From Gnetum montanum (taxonomy: Eukaryota; Streptophyta; Gnetopsida; Gnetales; Gnetaceae): a stretch of DNA of 42,700 nucleotides. The notes under the pieces are model-generated. The model searched no databases, was not told the origin of the DNA, and saw only the letters and a list, made by a program, of their open reading frames with translations. The translations under genes and the position numbers were made by a program. Location: assembly GCA_015680685.1 (NCBI GenBank), contig MNCI01009064.1:208680-251379 (forward strand), read 5' to 3'. This document shows, piece by piece, positions 35,085 through 42,700 of the stretch; positions within the stretch are counted from its first letter, which is position 1; every line of letters starts with the position of its first letter.

Positions 35085-36640
35085 TTTCTGCATATCTCTT
35101 CCAACTTGAACCCAAAACCTTTAAGCAAACCAAAGAAGAGGAAGGATGGATTTATGCTATGCAAGACAAACTTATTCAATTTGCTAGAATTGATGTATGG
35201 GAATTAATGCCTAGATTTAATGATAAAATTGTTATTGGAACAAAATGGATCTTTAGGATCAAGAATGATGATAATGGAAACATCATTAAAAATAAGGCTA
35301 GATTGGTTGCCAAAGAATACAACCAACAAGAAGGAATTGATTTTGATGAAACTTTTTCTCTTGTTGCTAGGCTAGAATTTATTAGACTTTTTCTTGCCTA
35401 TGTTAGCATTAACAACATCAAGCTCTATCAAATGGATGTTTAAAGTGCCTTCTTGAATGGAACCATACAAGAGAAAGTTTACATTGAACAACTTGAAGGA
35501 TTTTTTGATTCCATCAAGCTTGATTTTGTCTACAAGCTCAAGAAAGCTCTCTATGATCTTAAACAAGCTCCAAGAGCTTGGTATGAAAGACTTTCTCAAT
35601 ACCTCACATCAAATTAATTTGAAAGAGGTAAAGCTAATGTTACTTTATTTCTTAAAAGAGAAGGTAGATATCTTCTAATAGTTCAAATTTATATTGATGA
35701 TATTATTTTTGGTGCCACTAACAAAATTCTTTGCAAGAAATTTTCTAATCTCATGCAGCCTGAATTTGAAATGATCACAATGGGAGAACTCAAGAACTTT
35801 CTTGGGTTTCAAATCTATCAAATAGCTAATGGAGCCTTTATATGTCAAAGAAAAAATGAAAATGATCTTCTACTCAAATATAAACTAGTTGATGTCAAAA
35901 TTAAAGATACTCCTATGGCTACAAATTCGAATCTTATTAAAAATGAGCAAGGTAAGCTAGTTGATCCCTAGCTTTATAGAGGTATGATTGGTAGTCTTCT
36001 CTATTTAACTACCAATAGACCAGATATAGCCTTAAGTGTAGGATTATGTGCCAGATATTAGTCAACTCCAAAGGACTCTCATTACCAAGCTGTTAAACAT
36101 AATTTTCACTACTTAAAATGTACTGCTAACTAGGGCCTTTGGTATCCAAAGGATTATTCCCTTGATCTTGCTAGTTATTGTGATGTAGATTGGGAAGGTG
36201 TTTCTGATGATCGCCATAGCATGAGTAGCAACTATTTCTTCTTAAAGAGAAGTATTGTTTCTTTGAAAACCAAGAAGCAAACTTCTACGGCTCTCTCAAT
36301 AGTAGAAATTAAATATATCTCTACTTGTAGTTGTTGTGCTCAATTATTTTGGATGAAGGAAAATTTCAAAGATTAAGGAGTAAAAATAGCTTCAACTCCT
36401 ATTTATTGTGACAAAAAGAGTATCATCAACATGATAAAAAATCCCATCCAATATTCTTATACCAAACATATTAATATTTTCCATCACTTTATACGAGAAC
36501 ATACACAACATGGTCATGTAAGGCTAGAATTTATTGAAATAGAGAGTCAACTAGCTAATGCCTTTACCAAACCTCTAGATGAGCATTGACTAGCTTCTCT
36601 ATGCGAAGATATGGGGATAGAACCTTGTCCTTTCATGTAA
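35085..36640 (+). pseudogene. Copia reverse transcriptase and RNase H (broken)
   Basis: RT runs '[18 protein letters not shown]', '[21 protein letters not shown]', 'IKLYQMDV' then TAA where DV-x-SAFLNG is usual (35440), then 'QIYIDDIIFGAT' (35685-35720) with the two Asp kept. 'MGELKNFLGFQI' and 'GAFICQRK' follow. RNase H: 'GSLLYLTTNRPDIALSVGL' (~35985-36045), 'YCDVDWEG..DDRHSMS' (~36178-36225), 'KTKKQTSTALSIVEI' (~36265-36310), 'TKPLDEH' (~36565), ending near 36640. Most breaks are single stops, so decay is milder than in B or C. Confidence 0.85.
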
Positions 36641-36823
36641 GTCTCTTTATTATTTATATCTTTATACAAAACACAAAAAACACAAAACATTTTTTTACTT
36701 ATGCATCTATTTAGGGGAAGCTTGTCTCACCTTTTTTATTATGTCTAAAAAGAGGAAGAAGTGGTTTATGTATTGTTATGTATTGGGACAAGACTAATCC
36801 ATTTCCTTAAGTTTTGGACATTA

Positions 36824-37645
36824 CCAAAAAAGGGGAGATTGTGGACCTTTTGGTATGTGAAAATGTTAAGAAAAATGGAGAACAAGGTTTTTTGTGTGGT
36901 TGTATGATTGTTGTGTTTACAAGATGAGAACTTGCATTGAAACAAGAAGGTTTGCAGAATCTCAAGAACATGGACAAGGAACAAAAAAATAAAAATGCAA
37001 AGGAAGTAGAGAAAGACATCTCCAGGAAATAGTAGACATCTTGGTAGAATTAAAGGTAGCATAGGAAAATATGTTTTTGCAAAACAGTAGACGTATTTCA
37101 CCAGATAAAGATGTTTTCTAGAATGAAACAGAAAGACATCTTTCACCAAACAAAGACATCTTTCTAGAATGGAGGCTAGATGTAGAAAGACATCTTAGCC
37201 ATGAAGAAGACATCTTCCATAACTGTTAACTAGTTTTTGCACAAGTTTCAAGATGAATTTGAAAACATAGTGACCATAAGAAGACATAATTATCATTGGA
37301 AAATGTGCAAGATCTTGTACTATCATTGTGTAATAATTTGACAATCATTGTAATCCTACTTTTCATTGTTCTATCTTTTTTCAATTGTAAAGTGAGCTAT
37401 ATCTCAAGTATAAGGATCAACAAAGTAAGTTGCATTCATCCCTTGTAATCATTGTTCTCTTCTGTTGTCTATTGTAAAGTGAGTTGTATCTCAAGTACAA
37501 GGATTAACAAACTAAGTTGCATTCATCCCTTATAATCATTATTCTCTTCTATTGCCCTGTGGGGTTGGTGTACTTCTTACAAGAAAGCATTTTGCTTGAG
37601 CTTGTTAAGATCCTATGGGATTGAGTGTTGGTGTAGCACCATAAC
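36824..37645 (+). repeat. Polypurine tract and 3' LTR of the copia element, interrupted at 37646
   Basis: CCAAAAAAGGGGAGAT (36824-36839) precedes the LTR start TGTGGACCTTTTGG (36840). The sequence follows the 5' LTR with its AGACATCT cluster (37010-37220) and stops at 'gtgtagcaccataac', where element E's LTR end begins. It contains an 87-bp tandem duplication not present in the 5' LTR. Confidence 0.85.
37384..37557 (+). repeat. 87-bp tandem duplication inside the copia 3' LTR
   Basis: Units 37384-37470 and 37471-37557 both run from ATTGTAAAGTGAG through GTTGCATTCATCCCTT to TTCTCTTCT. The 5' LTR has one unit at about 32427-32513. The units differ at scattered positions, so the duplication is not brand new. 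Confidence 0.85.
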
Positions 37646-37992
37646 TGATGAGTGGCGAGATACCCCTACACTCAACCATACGAAACGAGTGTCGCACACG
37701 CGATCCGGTCGAACTCCGCAGATGGACTAGTTGTGGTATCTAGATAGTTAGCCTTAGGTCGCAGTTCGCTGTCTTCCCATCTAGACTAGTTTTGCATATG
37801 TCACGTATGGTTTAGTCTAGATGAGGTGTATGATGTGTTCTAATTCTAATGCTACTCCTGATGGCAGTGGAAAATAATATTTAACTAAATCTAAGCTAAG
37901 AGGAAAAGGGTAAGAAAATCTAATCTAGCCTAAGTGCGACGAGCAACCGATTCCTTGATCAACCGTACACATCTTGGACTTCGTGCACGACT

Positions 37993-38114
37993 GCCACTGG
38001 GACTACCAAGCATAGGCCTAGGTACGCCACTGGGATTACCAAGCGCAGACCCCAAATACGCCACTGGGTTACCAAGCGTAGATCCCCCTAGCTACACCAC
38101 TGGGCTACCAAGCA
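37993..38114 (-). repeat. Four-unit tandem repeat in the E LTR (33-36 bp)
   Basis: Units start at 37993, 38026, 38060 and 38096, each with CCACTGGG-x-TACCAAGC and a variable spacer. The D LTR holds about two units (19449-19510), so unit number differs between family members. Confidence 0.85.
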
Positions 38115-38509
38115 GTCACACTTAAATGCTCGTAATCAAGTCGAACTCGTTCCGCTTCTAGGAGTTTAGGGTTGAGAGACTAATCGCGATAAGTAACCGA
38201 TTCCTTAACTAGCCGTACACACCCGTAGATGCTCGTAGTCAAGTCGTACTTACACCGCGCTATGAAAGCAATAAATAACATGAAATAAATAACAATAAAT
38301 AAACTAAGTGAATGCTGCAATGATGAAGTAATCTCGATCTTTATTGCCGGTCATGTGCATGTCCAAGTACGGCACACTCGAATAAAGACACCGTACAATC
38401 ACATTCACCACACTGCGGGCAGACACGGGAAAAAATCTAACTCTAGAGGGATCAAACTGCCAGAGCTTCGCTACTCTAAAACTAGGATCCTTAACAAGGG
38501 AGGGCCACA

Positions 38510-38618
38510 TCTTATTTATAGATATGGCGGTAGACTATGATATCGTGTATGCAATATCTTAGGGAAGACGCGATATTGCGGCGGATGCGATATCGCGTAC
38601 GCGATATCGCGGCCGACG
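38510..38618 (-). promoter_or_regulatory. E LTR promoter: TATA box and GATATC palindrome array
   Basis: The minus strand reads, from 38618: a perfect 24-bp palindrome (38587-38610) made of two GCGATATCGC units around GTAC, then GCAATATCGCG, then degenerate AAGATATTGC and CGATATCAT, then CTATAAATA (~38520). The D LTRs have the same array-then-TATA order. This looks like a U3 enhancer or binding-site array. Confidence 0.7.
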
Positions 38619-38635
38619 CAAACCGCGTCTCATCA

Positions 38636-38648
38636 TACCCCCACGACT
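38636..38648 (-). promoter_or_regulatory. Polypurine tract of element E
   Basis: Minus-strand GTCGTGGGGGTA abuts the LTR start TGATGAG, exactly as GTCATGGGGGTA does in D. It fixes the orientation of E: the ORF lies at the 3' end of the internal region. Confidence 0.85.
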
Positions 38649-38806
38649 GAATAAAAACTCGTCCTCGAGTTACAAGGAGAACAAGCTTCAGTGATTACAC
38701 AGTGGATAGGTATGGGATTATTAACTAGAAAAAGAAATGGACTAATGCCGCAGTGTGGGAAGACACAACACAGAGAAAAAATGCTACAACTACAAAAATG
38801 TGGAAC

Positions 38807-41593
38807 TCATGTAGTTCCTGGTGGCGGTGGCTCCTCCATGGGTGCTTTCCCTTTGTCATGTGCTCCAAGTTTTGAAGATTGATGACGCTGAAGAATAGCC
38901 TGGAGCTTCTCCTCTTCGGTCCGAGGGTCTTGTGCCGTCCATGCTGATGCTCCAATGTTTGATGGAGTCGGCACTTCCCACGGACAGGGTAGTTGCGGGA
39001 ACATCTGATTAGCTTTGACGTACCATGCCGCGAACACCCGTCGTTCCTCTTCGTAGGCTCTGGCTCTGTCTTTGTATTCATGAAGTTCTGTTAGCCGTCG
39101 AGCCAAGTCGGTTGCCACATCTTTCTGTCCTTGATAGCTTTCTTTTACCACCGAGAGTTCAGAATTTGCAACATCTAATTTTTCAGCCAACTTCTTTCGC
39201 TCTGCAAATTCTGCTTCATATTTGATGTAGGTGGAAGCTACCTGCTGCTCGAGCTCTGACCTCGGGCGTCCTGCTGTTAACATGGCCAGGTTGGCATATC
39301 GAAGGTTTGCCAACTCCATGTATTCAGTTAAGTCCTGGATCTGCAGGTCCCGGTTCTTAATTTCCGCCTGGTGGGCATAGGCATAAGTGTCCACAATGGC
39401 CCCCCAATCAGTGTGCTGGGCACTGATGCTGTTGATTTGAGCTTTGGCCATATGGATCTCCTTCTCCAGGATCTGTTTATACATCCCCACCTGATCACGG
39501 AAGTGCTCCTTCAGCTTCTCATGTCGTTTAGCCTCATTCTGCCACGCACTAATCTCGATGGCTGATTTCTGTCGAATAGCGCGCACCTCCTCCATTGAGA
39601 GGGTTCGATTTTCTCTGGCTAAACGGCTTACATCTTGGTTGACTCGAATGAATTGTTCTCGCAGCCGATGAAAGTGCTCATCGAGAACATTCTTTTGCTT
39701 CTCCACAGAAGTCAACCGAAGGTTATCTGCAACCAACTGCTTATTCTCTTCTTGCAAGGCCTTGAGTGCCTTAAGATGCGCATGAGTTTGCGCCTTTGCT
39801 GCGGAGGCATCCCAAGTGGCCGTCTCCTTTTCTTCTGCCACCTTCTTATTTTCTGCAATTAATTTGGTTAATTGCTCGGTTTTAAAATTGTCTAACTGGT
39901 CTGCGGGAACCAATCGCAAGGGATCCCGCTGTGCTGCTTGTAAGGCGATGAGCTGCTCTTGTAATTTCTGCACTTCAGCCTCAGCATGCTCAGCCCTTAC
40001 TTCGGATATGACCAGTTTCCCCTTTGTCGAAATGAGGTCTGACTGTATTGCGGTTACATCCTGAGGGATGTCAAACAGGGACGTTAAAACTTGTCCTGTT
40101 TGAAGCAATCTGTCCAATACATCCTCATGTTCAGCAGGAGTCATTGAGGTTCCGGCAATGGTTTGAGCATCCTGTGCTCCTGAAAGATCTGCCGGTGGCA
40201 CAACAGGTACATTAAAAGATTCCTTGATGTGGTCAGCGACCACCTCAGCTGCTCCCGCAGCATCCTGGTGTTGCATGACCACCACAGTGGCCCCTTCACC
40301 AGTCTCTAATTGAACTTGGAAAGATGCCGCGTTTCCAGAGATCTGTTGTGACCATCTGCTTTCCCCTCCTCCTGTTTGCATTGACAACTCACCCCTTGTG
40401 CGATCTATTGAAATCGTAGGCTGGTTGGCATCATCGATGACACGGAAGAGATTGGCGTCATCACGACTTCCCCAACTGATCGTCTCAGCAATAGCCCTCA
40501 AATGGCTCATTGACGGTCTATAGTCTTGCGGCGGCGGCTGATCCTGGCCTGTACCGGGTTCTGCTTCTTGTTGTTGGCTAGGACCTGTGGCTGGAGGTTG
40601 ACTGGGTCCTGCAAGCTGAGTTGCAGGGGTTTCAGTCACTTGTTCTTCATTTTCCTCATCTGGTCCCAACTCTTCGCCAGTACTCTTTCTTGGAGCTGGC
40701 GCCTTTAATAATTCAGCGTAAGAAGCATTTTGGGCCTTTCGGAGGACGTCATTTGTATATCCCCGAATCCCAGCCCGACGGCACAGTTTTCTGATAAGAC
40801 AGGGAAAAGGGAGTGCCATTTTTCCTGTCTTCCGTTCTTCGAATCGCCTTAGGATCTCCGTCAAATATAGATGAGGAAGGTTAGCGTTAACCTTTCCCAT
40901 CAACACTGCACATCCTCTTGCCGCATACGTTGATATTCTCTTTAAGCCTTTTGTGGGGAAGAGGTGATAGGTCCCGATTTTAAAATAGACTCGCTCTTCC
41001 GTGGTCAGCTCACCAAAAGCCTTATCTCTGCCATAAGCCTTCTCTAGCCAATCCTTTCGCACATCAGGGTCTGATCGGGTGGATAACCGAGCAACATGGG
41101 GGCCTGAATTTGGAAGGTTTAACACTTCCGAAATCGCCTGTGCAGAAAAATCCACTGTCACACCACCGATGTTTACCGTGGTGCCTTGCTCCTTATTGTG
41201 CCAAAATAGGTACGTTTCTCCTAAGTACCAGGCACCTTGTTCAGAGAGGACAGGCCATAAGGGAGACCCTTTGAGGTGATCCCTAACAGCCTCAGGAGCG
41301 AACTCTGCAAAAGATTCGAAGTTGAGTTCCACAATCACCGAAGCAATTGTGGACTTCGTGTGGATGGCCTGAACACATTCCGGGGGCAACGTGAGTTGTT
41401 GTCCCAGTTCAGGCACAGCAGCTCCTCCTTCTGCCTGCCCGGACCGTCTGGTAGGAGGTTCGTCTTGATGGATGCTGAATGAATGCACCTCCTATTCATT
41501 ATGTTGTCTGGCAGGGACTTGTCTTCGACCTCTCCTAGGTTGCTTTGCTCCACCTTGGGTCGGACTCTTCTGCTGGGAGCGTTTCGGGGCCAT
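38807..41593 (-). CDS. Intact 3' ORF of element E: globular N-terminus plus long coiled coil, function unknown
   Basis: The ATG at 41593 (MAPKRSQQ, then a basic Lys/Arg/Gln-rich stretch) is followed after 33 codons by TAG at 41492-41494, then by 894 open codons to TGA at 38807. The next in-frame ATG lies about 200 codons past the TAG. Numbering from the GTG at 41488: residues ~50-250 form a globular region ('FESFAEFAPEAVRDHL', 'TVNIGGVTVDFSAQAI', 'LNLPNSGP', 'YLTEILRRFEE') resembling the plant transposon-protein/ATHILA ORF domain; ~270-325 is acidic and Pro/Gln-rich; ~455-825 is heptad-rich coiled coil; the end is 'MEEPPPPGTT'. No signal peptide, membrane segment, RT or integrase motif. It lies directly before the polypurine tract, the position of env in some elements. 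I do not know its function; structural, RNA-binding or anti-silencing roles are all open. Confidence 0.75.
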
Positions 41594-41650
41594 CTGCAAT
41601 CACACGGCCAACGTTAGTAAGGTTGTTTAAGAAATCAAGTTATACCTTAC
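41594..41650 (-). promoter_or_regulatory. Splice-acceptor-like sequence directly before the E ORF
   Basis: Minus strand: CCTTACTAACG (branch-point-like, around 41613-41619), then TGTGATTGCAG ending at 41594 directly before the ATG. A GTAAGG donor-like site lies at 41650-41645. D has the matching CCTTACTAAA, GTGATTATAG and GTAAGG. The enclosed distance is 57 bases in E and 67 in D, at the lower limit for a plant intron. The acceptor may instead pair with a distant donor. Confidence 0.5.
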
Positions 41651-41699
41651 TACTTGCCTTAATTAAAGATCTTATGTTATTGTGTGATCGAGCCCGAAA

Positions 41700-42170
41700 A
41701 TTATGATAATGGATCCTATGACTTAGACAGATTTTCATTTTAATCTCCTGGTATACTTAAGGTTATATGATGTGTGGCACAATTTTCTACGTGTTAGTAT
41801 TAATTACCCTAATTGATGTCCTTTTGGGCGATGACAAATTTCAAAAAAGTTAGGCACTTTTCGGCAAGTGTCTCTCCCCCACGACTAAACTGAACACTCC
41901 AGGTTCAATCAGGTTCAAACGGAATTCAAATCGGAGTACCAGTGCGCGAGATATAGTTGAAAAAGCAAGGGTCACTCAAGCGCAAGTCGCATAGAAAAAT
42001 TTCAAAAATTTCCCCCCCGCATAAATACCAAATGATGCTAAGTGTTGCGGCAGGGGTTCCTATTTATAGGAAGGGGAGACGCGATATCGCGTACGGTACA
42101 TCGCGTACGCGATATCTCGGCCCAACCAAAGTGAGACAACTGGCAAACACCGAATTTTTAATGATTTTTC
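41700..42170 (-). promoter_or_regulatory. Promoter-like insert upstream of the E ORF, absent from D
   Basis: Minus strand, right to left: two GCGATATC units with GTAC linkers (42116-42081), CCTATAAATAGG (42070-42059) as a TATA box, then ~180 bases later TTTAGTCGTGGGGGAGAGA (41889-41871), which matches the E polypurine region over 'AGTCGTGGGGG'. D's spacer lacks this block. The array-then-TATA layout copies the E LTR U3. It could be an internal promoter about 0.47 kb before the ATG. Confidence 0.55.
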
Positions 42171-42700
42171 TTGAAATTAATATGTAAAATGAGGACATTA
42201 ACAAGGATGAATGTATTCAAGGGTAATTACATGAATTCGAGAGGCACTTTGAATGATATTTGTGTGAATTTAACAATTAAACTTTGGCGGTTATGAAGAA
42301 AAGGGAATATAATGGTACATTGGAACGTTAAAGTTTGAGGGTTAATAAATGGGAAAGAAAATTATAGAAAACTAAGCTGAGGGTAAGAAATGGTGTGTTG
42401 AAGCAGAGAATTAATGACGATTACAAGAAAATTACACAAGTGGGTCCTCCCCAAAGCAGGTTTCAACCTATTATGCCCTTGTGTAATCACACTTAAAGTG
42501 TCCATGGGTACTAGAAGGGTTAATTGTAATCTGCACTAACTCCACAAAACACACACATGTAAATATCACCGGAATGAGATGAAAATTTTATGTTACACGG
42601 AACACGAGCTACAATTACACGAAGAATGAGATGAGATGAAAGAGAGAAAGGGATCGTAGAGATCGGGACATGAGGTAACTGTCGCAGGGTACAATGAATC
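42171..42700 (-). other. E spacer upstream of the ORF, homologous to the D spacer
   Basis: Minus-strand 42700-42420 aligns with D 23140-23400 ('cagttacctcatgtccc.atctctac.atccctt', 'acatgtgtgtgt.ttgtggag', 'gaaacctgctttggggagga'). No ORF or domain is recognised. It continues past the window end. Confidence 0.7.

Larger units (their letters stand above)
31928..37645 (+). mobile_element. Ty1/copia retrotransposon, all domains present but broken
   Basis: The order is 5' LTR, tRNA-Met-type primer site, gag, protease, integrase, RT, RNase H, polypurine tract, 3' LTR. Integrase before RT is the copia order. The DSGCSRHMT protease style suggests the SIRE/Tork side of copia. No env-like ORF follows RNase H. 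The 3' LTR is interrupted at 37646 by element E. The 5' LTR is flanked by ATTTA; the matching duplication would lie beyond E, outside the window. Confidence 0.9.
37646..38635 (-). repeat. 3' LTR of element E
   Basis: Minus-strand reading: TGATGAGACGCGG (38635) to CTCATCA (37646), 990 bp. U3 carries GATATCGC palindromes (38536-38618), then a TATA box (TATAAATA complement near 38512-38522), AATAAA (38345-38340) and a four-unit repeat (37993-38114). Sequence from the poly-A signal onward matches D ('aataaagatcgagattac', 'cattgcagcattcactta'). Confidence 0.9.
37646..42700 (-). mobile_element. Element E: D-family LTR retrotransposon on the minus strand, 5' part outside the window
   Basis: From right to left: spacer homologous to the D spacer, a promoter-like insert, an intact ORF, polypurine tract, 3' LTR. 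The LTR end, polypurine tract, ORF ends and spacer all match D. E is inserted in the copia 3' LTR and is CpG-rich with one long open frame, so it is younger than its neighbours. Whether it holds gag and pol beyond 42700 cannot be seen; D suggests gag at least. Confidence 0.85.

Noticed and set aside
38725-39081. Minus-strand 118-codon frame and several plus-strand frames (39025-41482) across the E ORF
   Set aside because: They are other-frame readings of the 893-codon ORF, with no domain or conservation of their own.
38807-41488. Env glycoprotein identity for the E ORF
   Set aside because: No signal peptide, membrane-spanning segment or furin-like site; the C-terminal half is soluble coiled coil.

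Overview
The window is repeat-rich nuclear plant DNA with no recognisable host gene. Nearly all of it is LTR retrotransposons, most heavily broken, inserted into one another. The evidence is plant-type Ty3/gypsy and Ty1/copia Gag, protease, RT, RNase H and integrase remnants, tRNA-Met and tRNA-Asp-type primer sites, long foldback DNA, and decay dominated by transitions and new TAG/TAA/TGA stops, as expected from old cytosine methylation. A large-genome seed plant is likely (a gymnosperm is possible), but I cannot name the species.

Layout. 1-970: a 406-bp-period direct repeat and a 447-bp foldback element. About 1000-2750: a degenerate LTR-like stretch ending in TGTTACA. 2751-4980: mostly unrecognised DNA with a diverged tandem repeat and two tRNA-like (SINE-like) stretches. 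4981-11130: gypsy element A, with a 5' LTR, a tRNA-Met-type primer site, dead gag-pol and a truncated 3' LTR. 11135-28632: two units, B and C, of one Athila/Tat-like family in tandem, sharing the LTR at 15579-16444. C is split by element D (18930-25229), which has 907-bp LTRs and a perfect 5-bp target duplication (ATAGC) but no pol. 28633-31927: the 3' LTR and 3' part of a copia element on the minus strand. 31928-37645: a plus-strand copia element of a related family with all pol domains, all broken. 37646-42700: element E on the minus strand, inserted in the copia 3' LTR and running off the window.

The most interesting part is the D/E family. E carries the only long intact reading frame (38807-41593, about 2.8 kb), directly upstream of its 3' LTR. 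It encodes an N-terminal globular region, an acidic Pro/Gln linker, a long coiled coil and a PPPP tail. It resembles none of the standard retroelement enzymes. D keeps both ends of the same ORF in the same place but has lost the middle. Both copies share an in-frame TAG after 33 codons, a splice-acceptor-like sequence directly before the ATG, GATATC arrays upstream of the LTR TATA box, and the same polypurine tract. In D the element holds gag plus this ORF and no pol, so the family may be a Gag-plus-accessory-protein retrotransposon using enzymes from partners such as B/C. That last step is inference.

A second unexpected signal is a dense cluster of AGACATCT/AGATGTCT motifs in the LTRs of both gypsy A and the copia elements, with some flanking sequence also shared.
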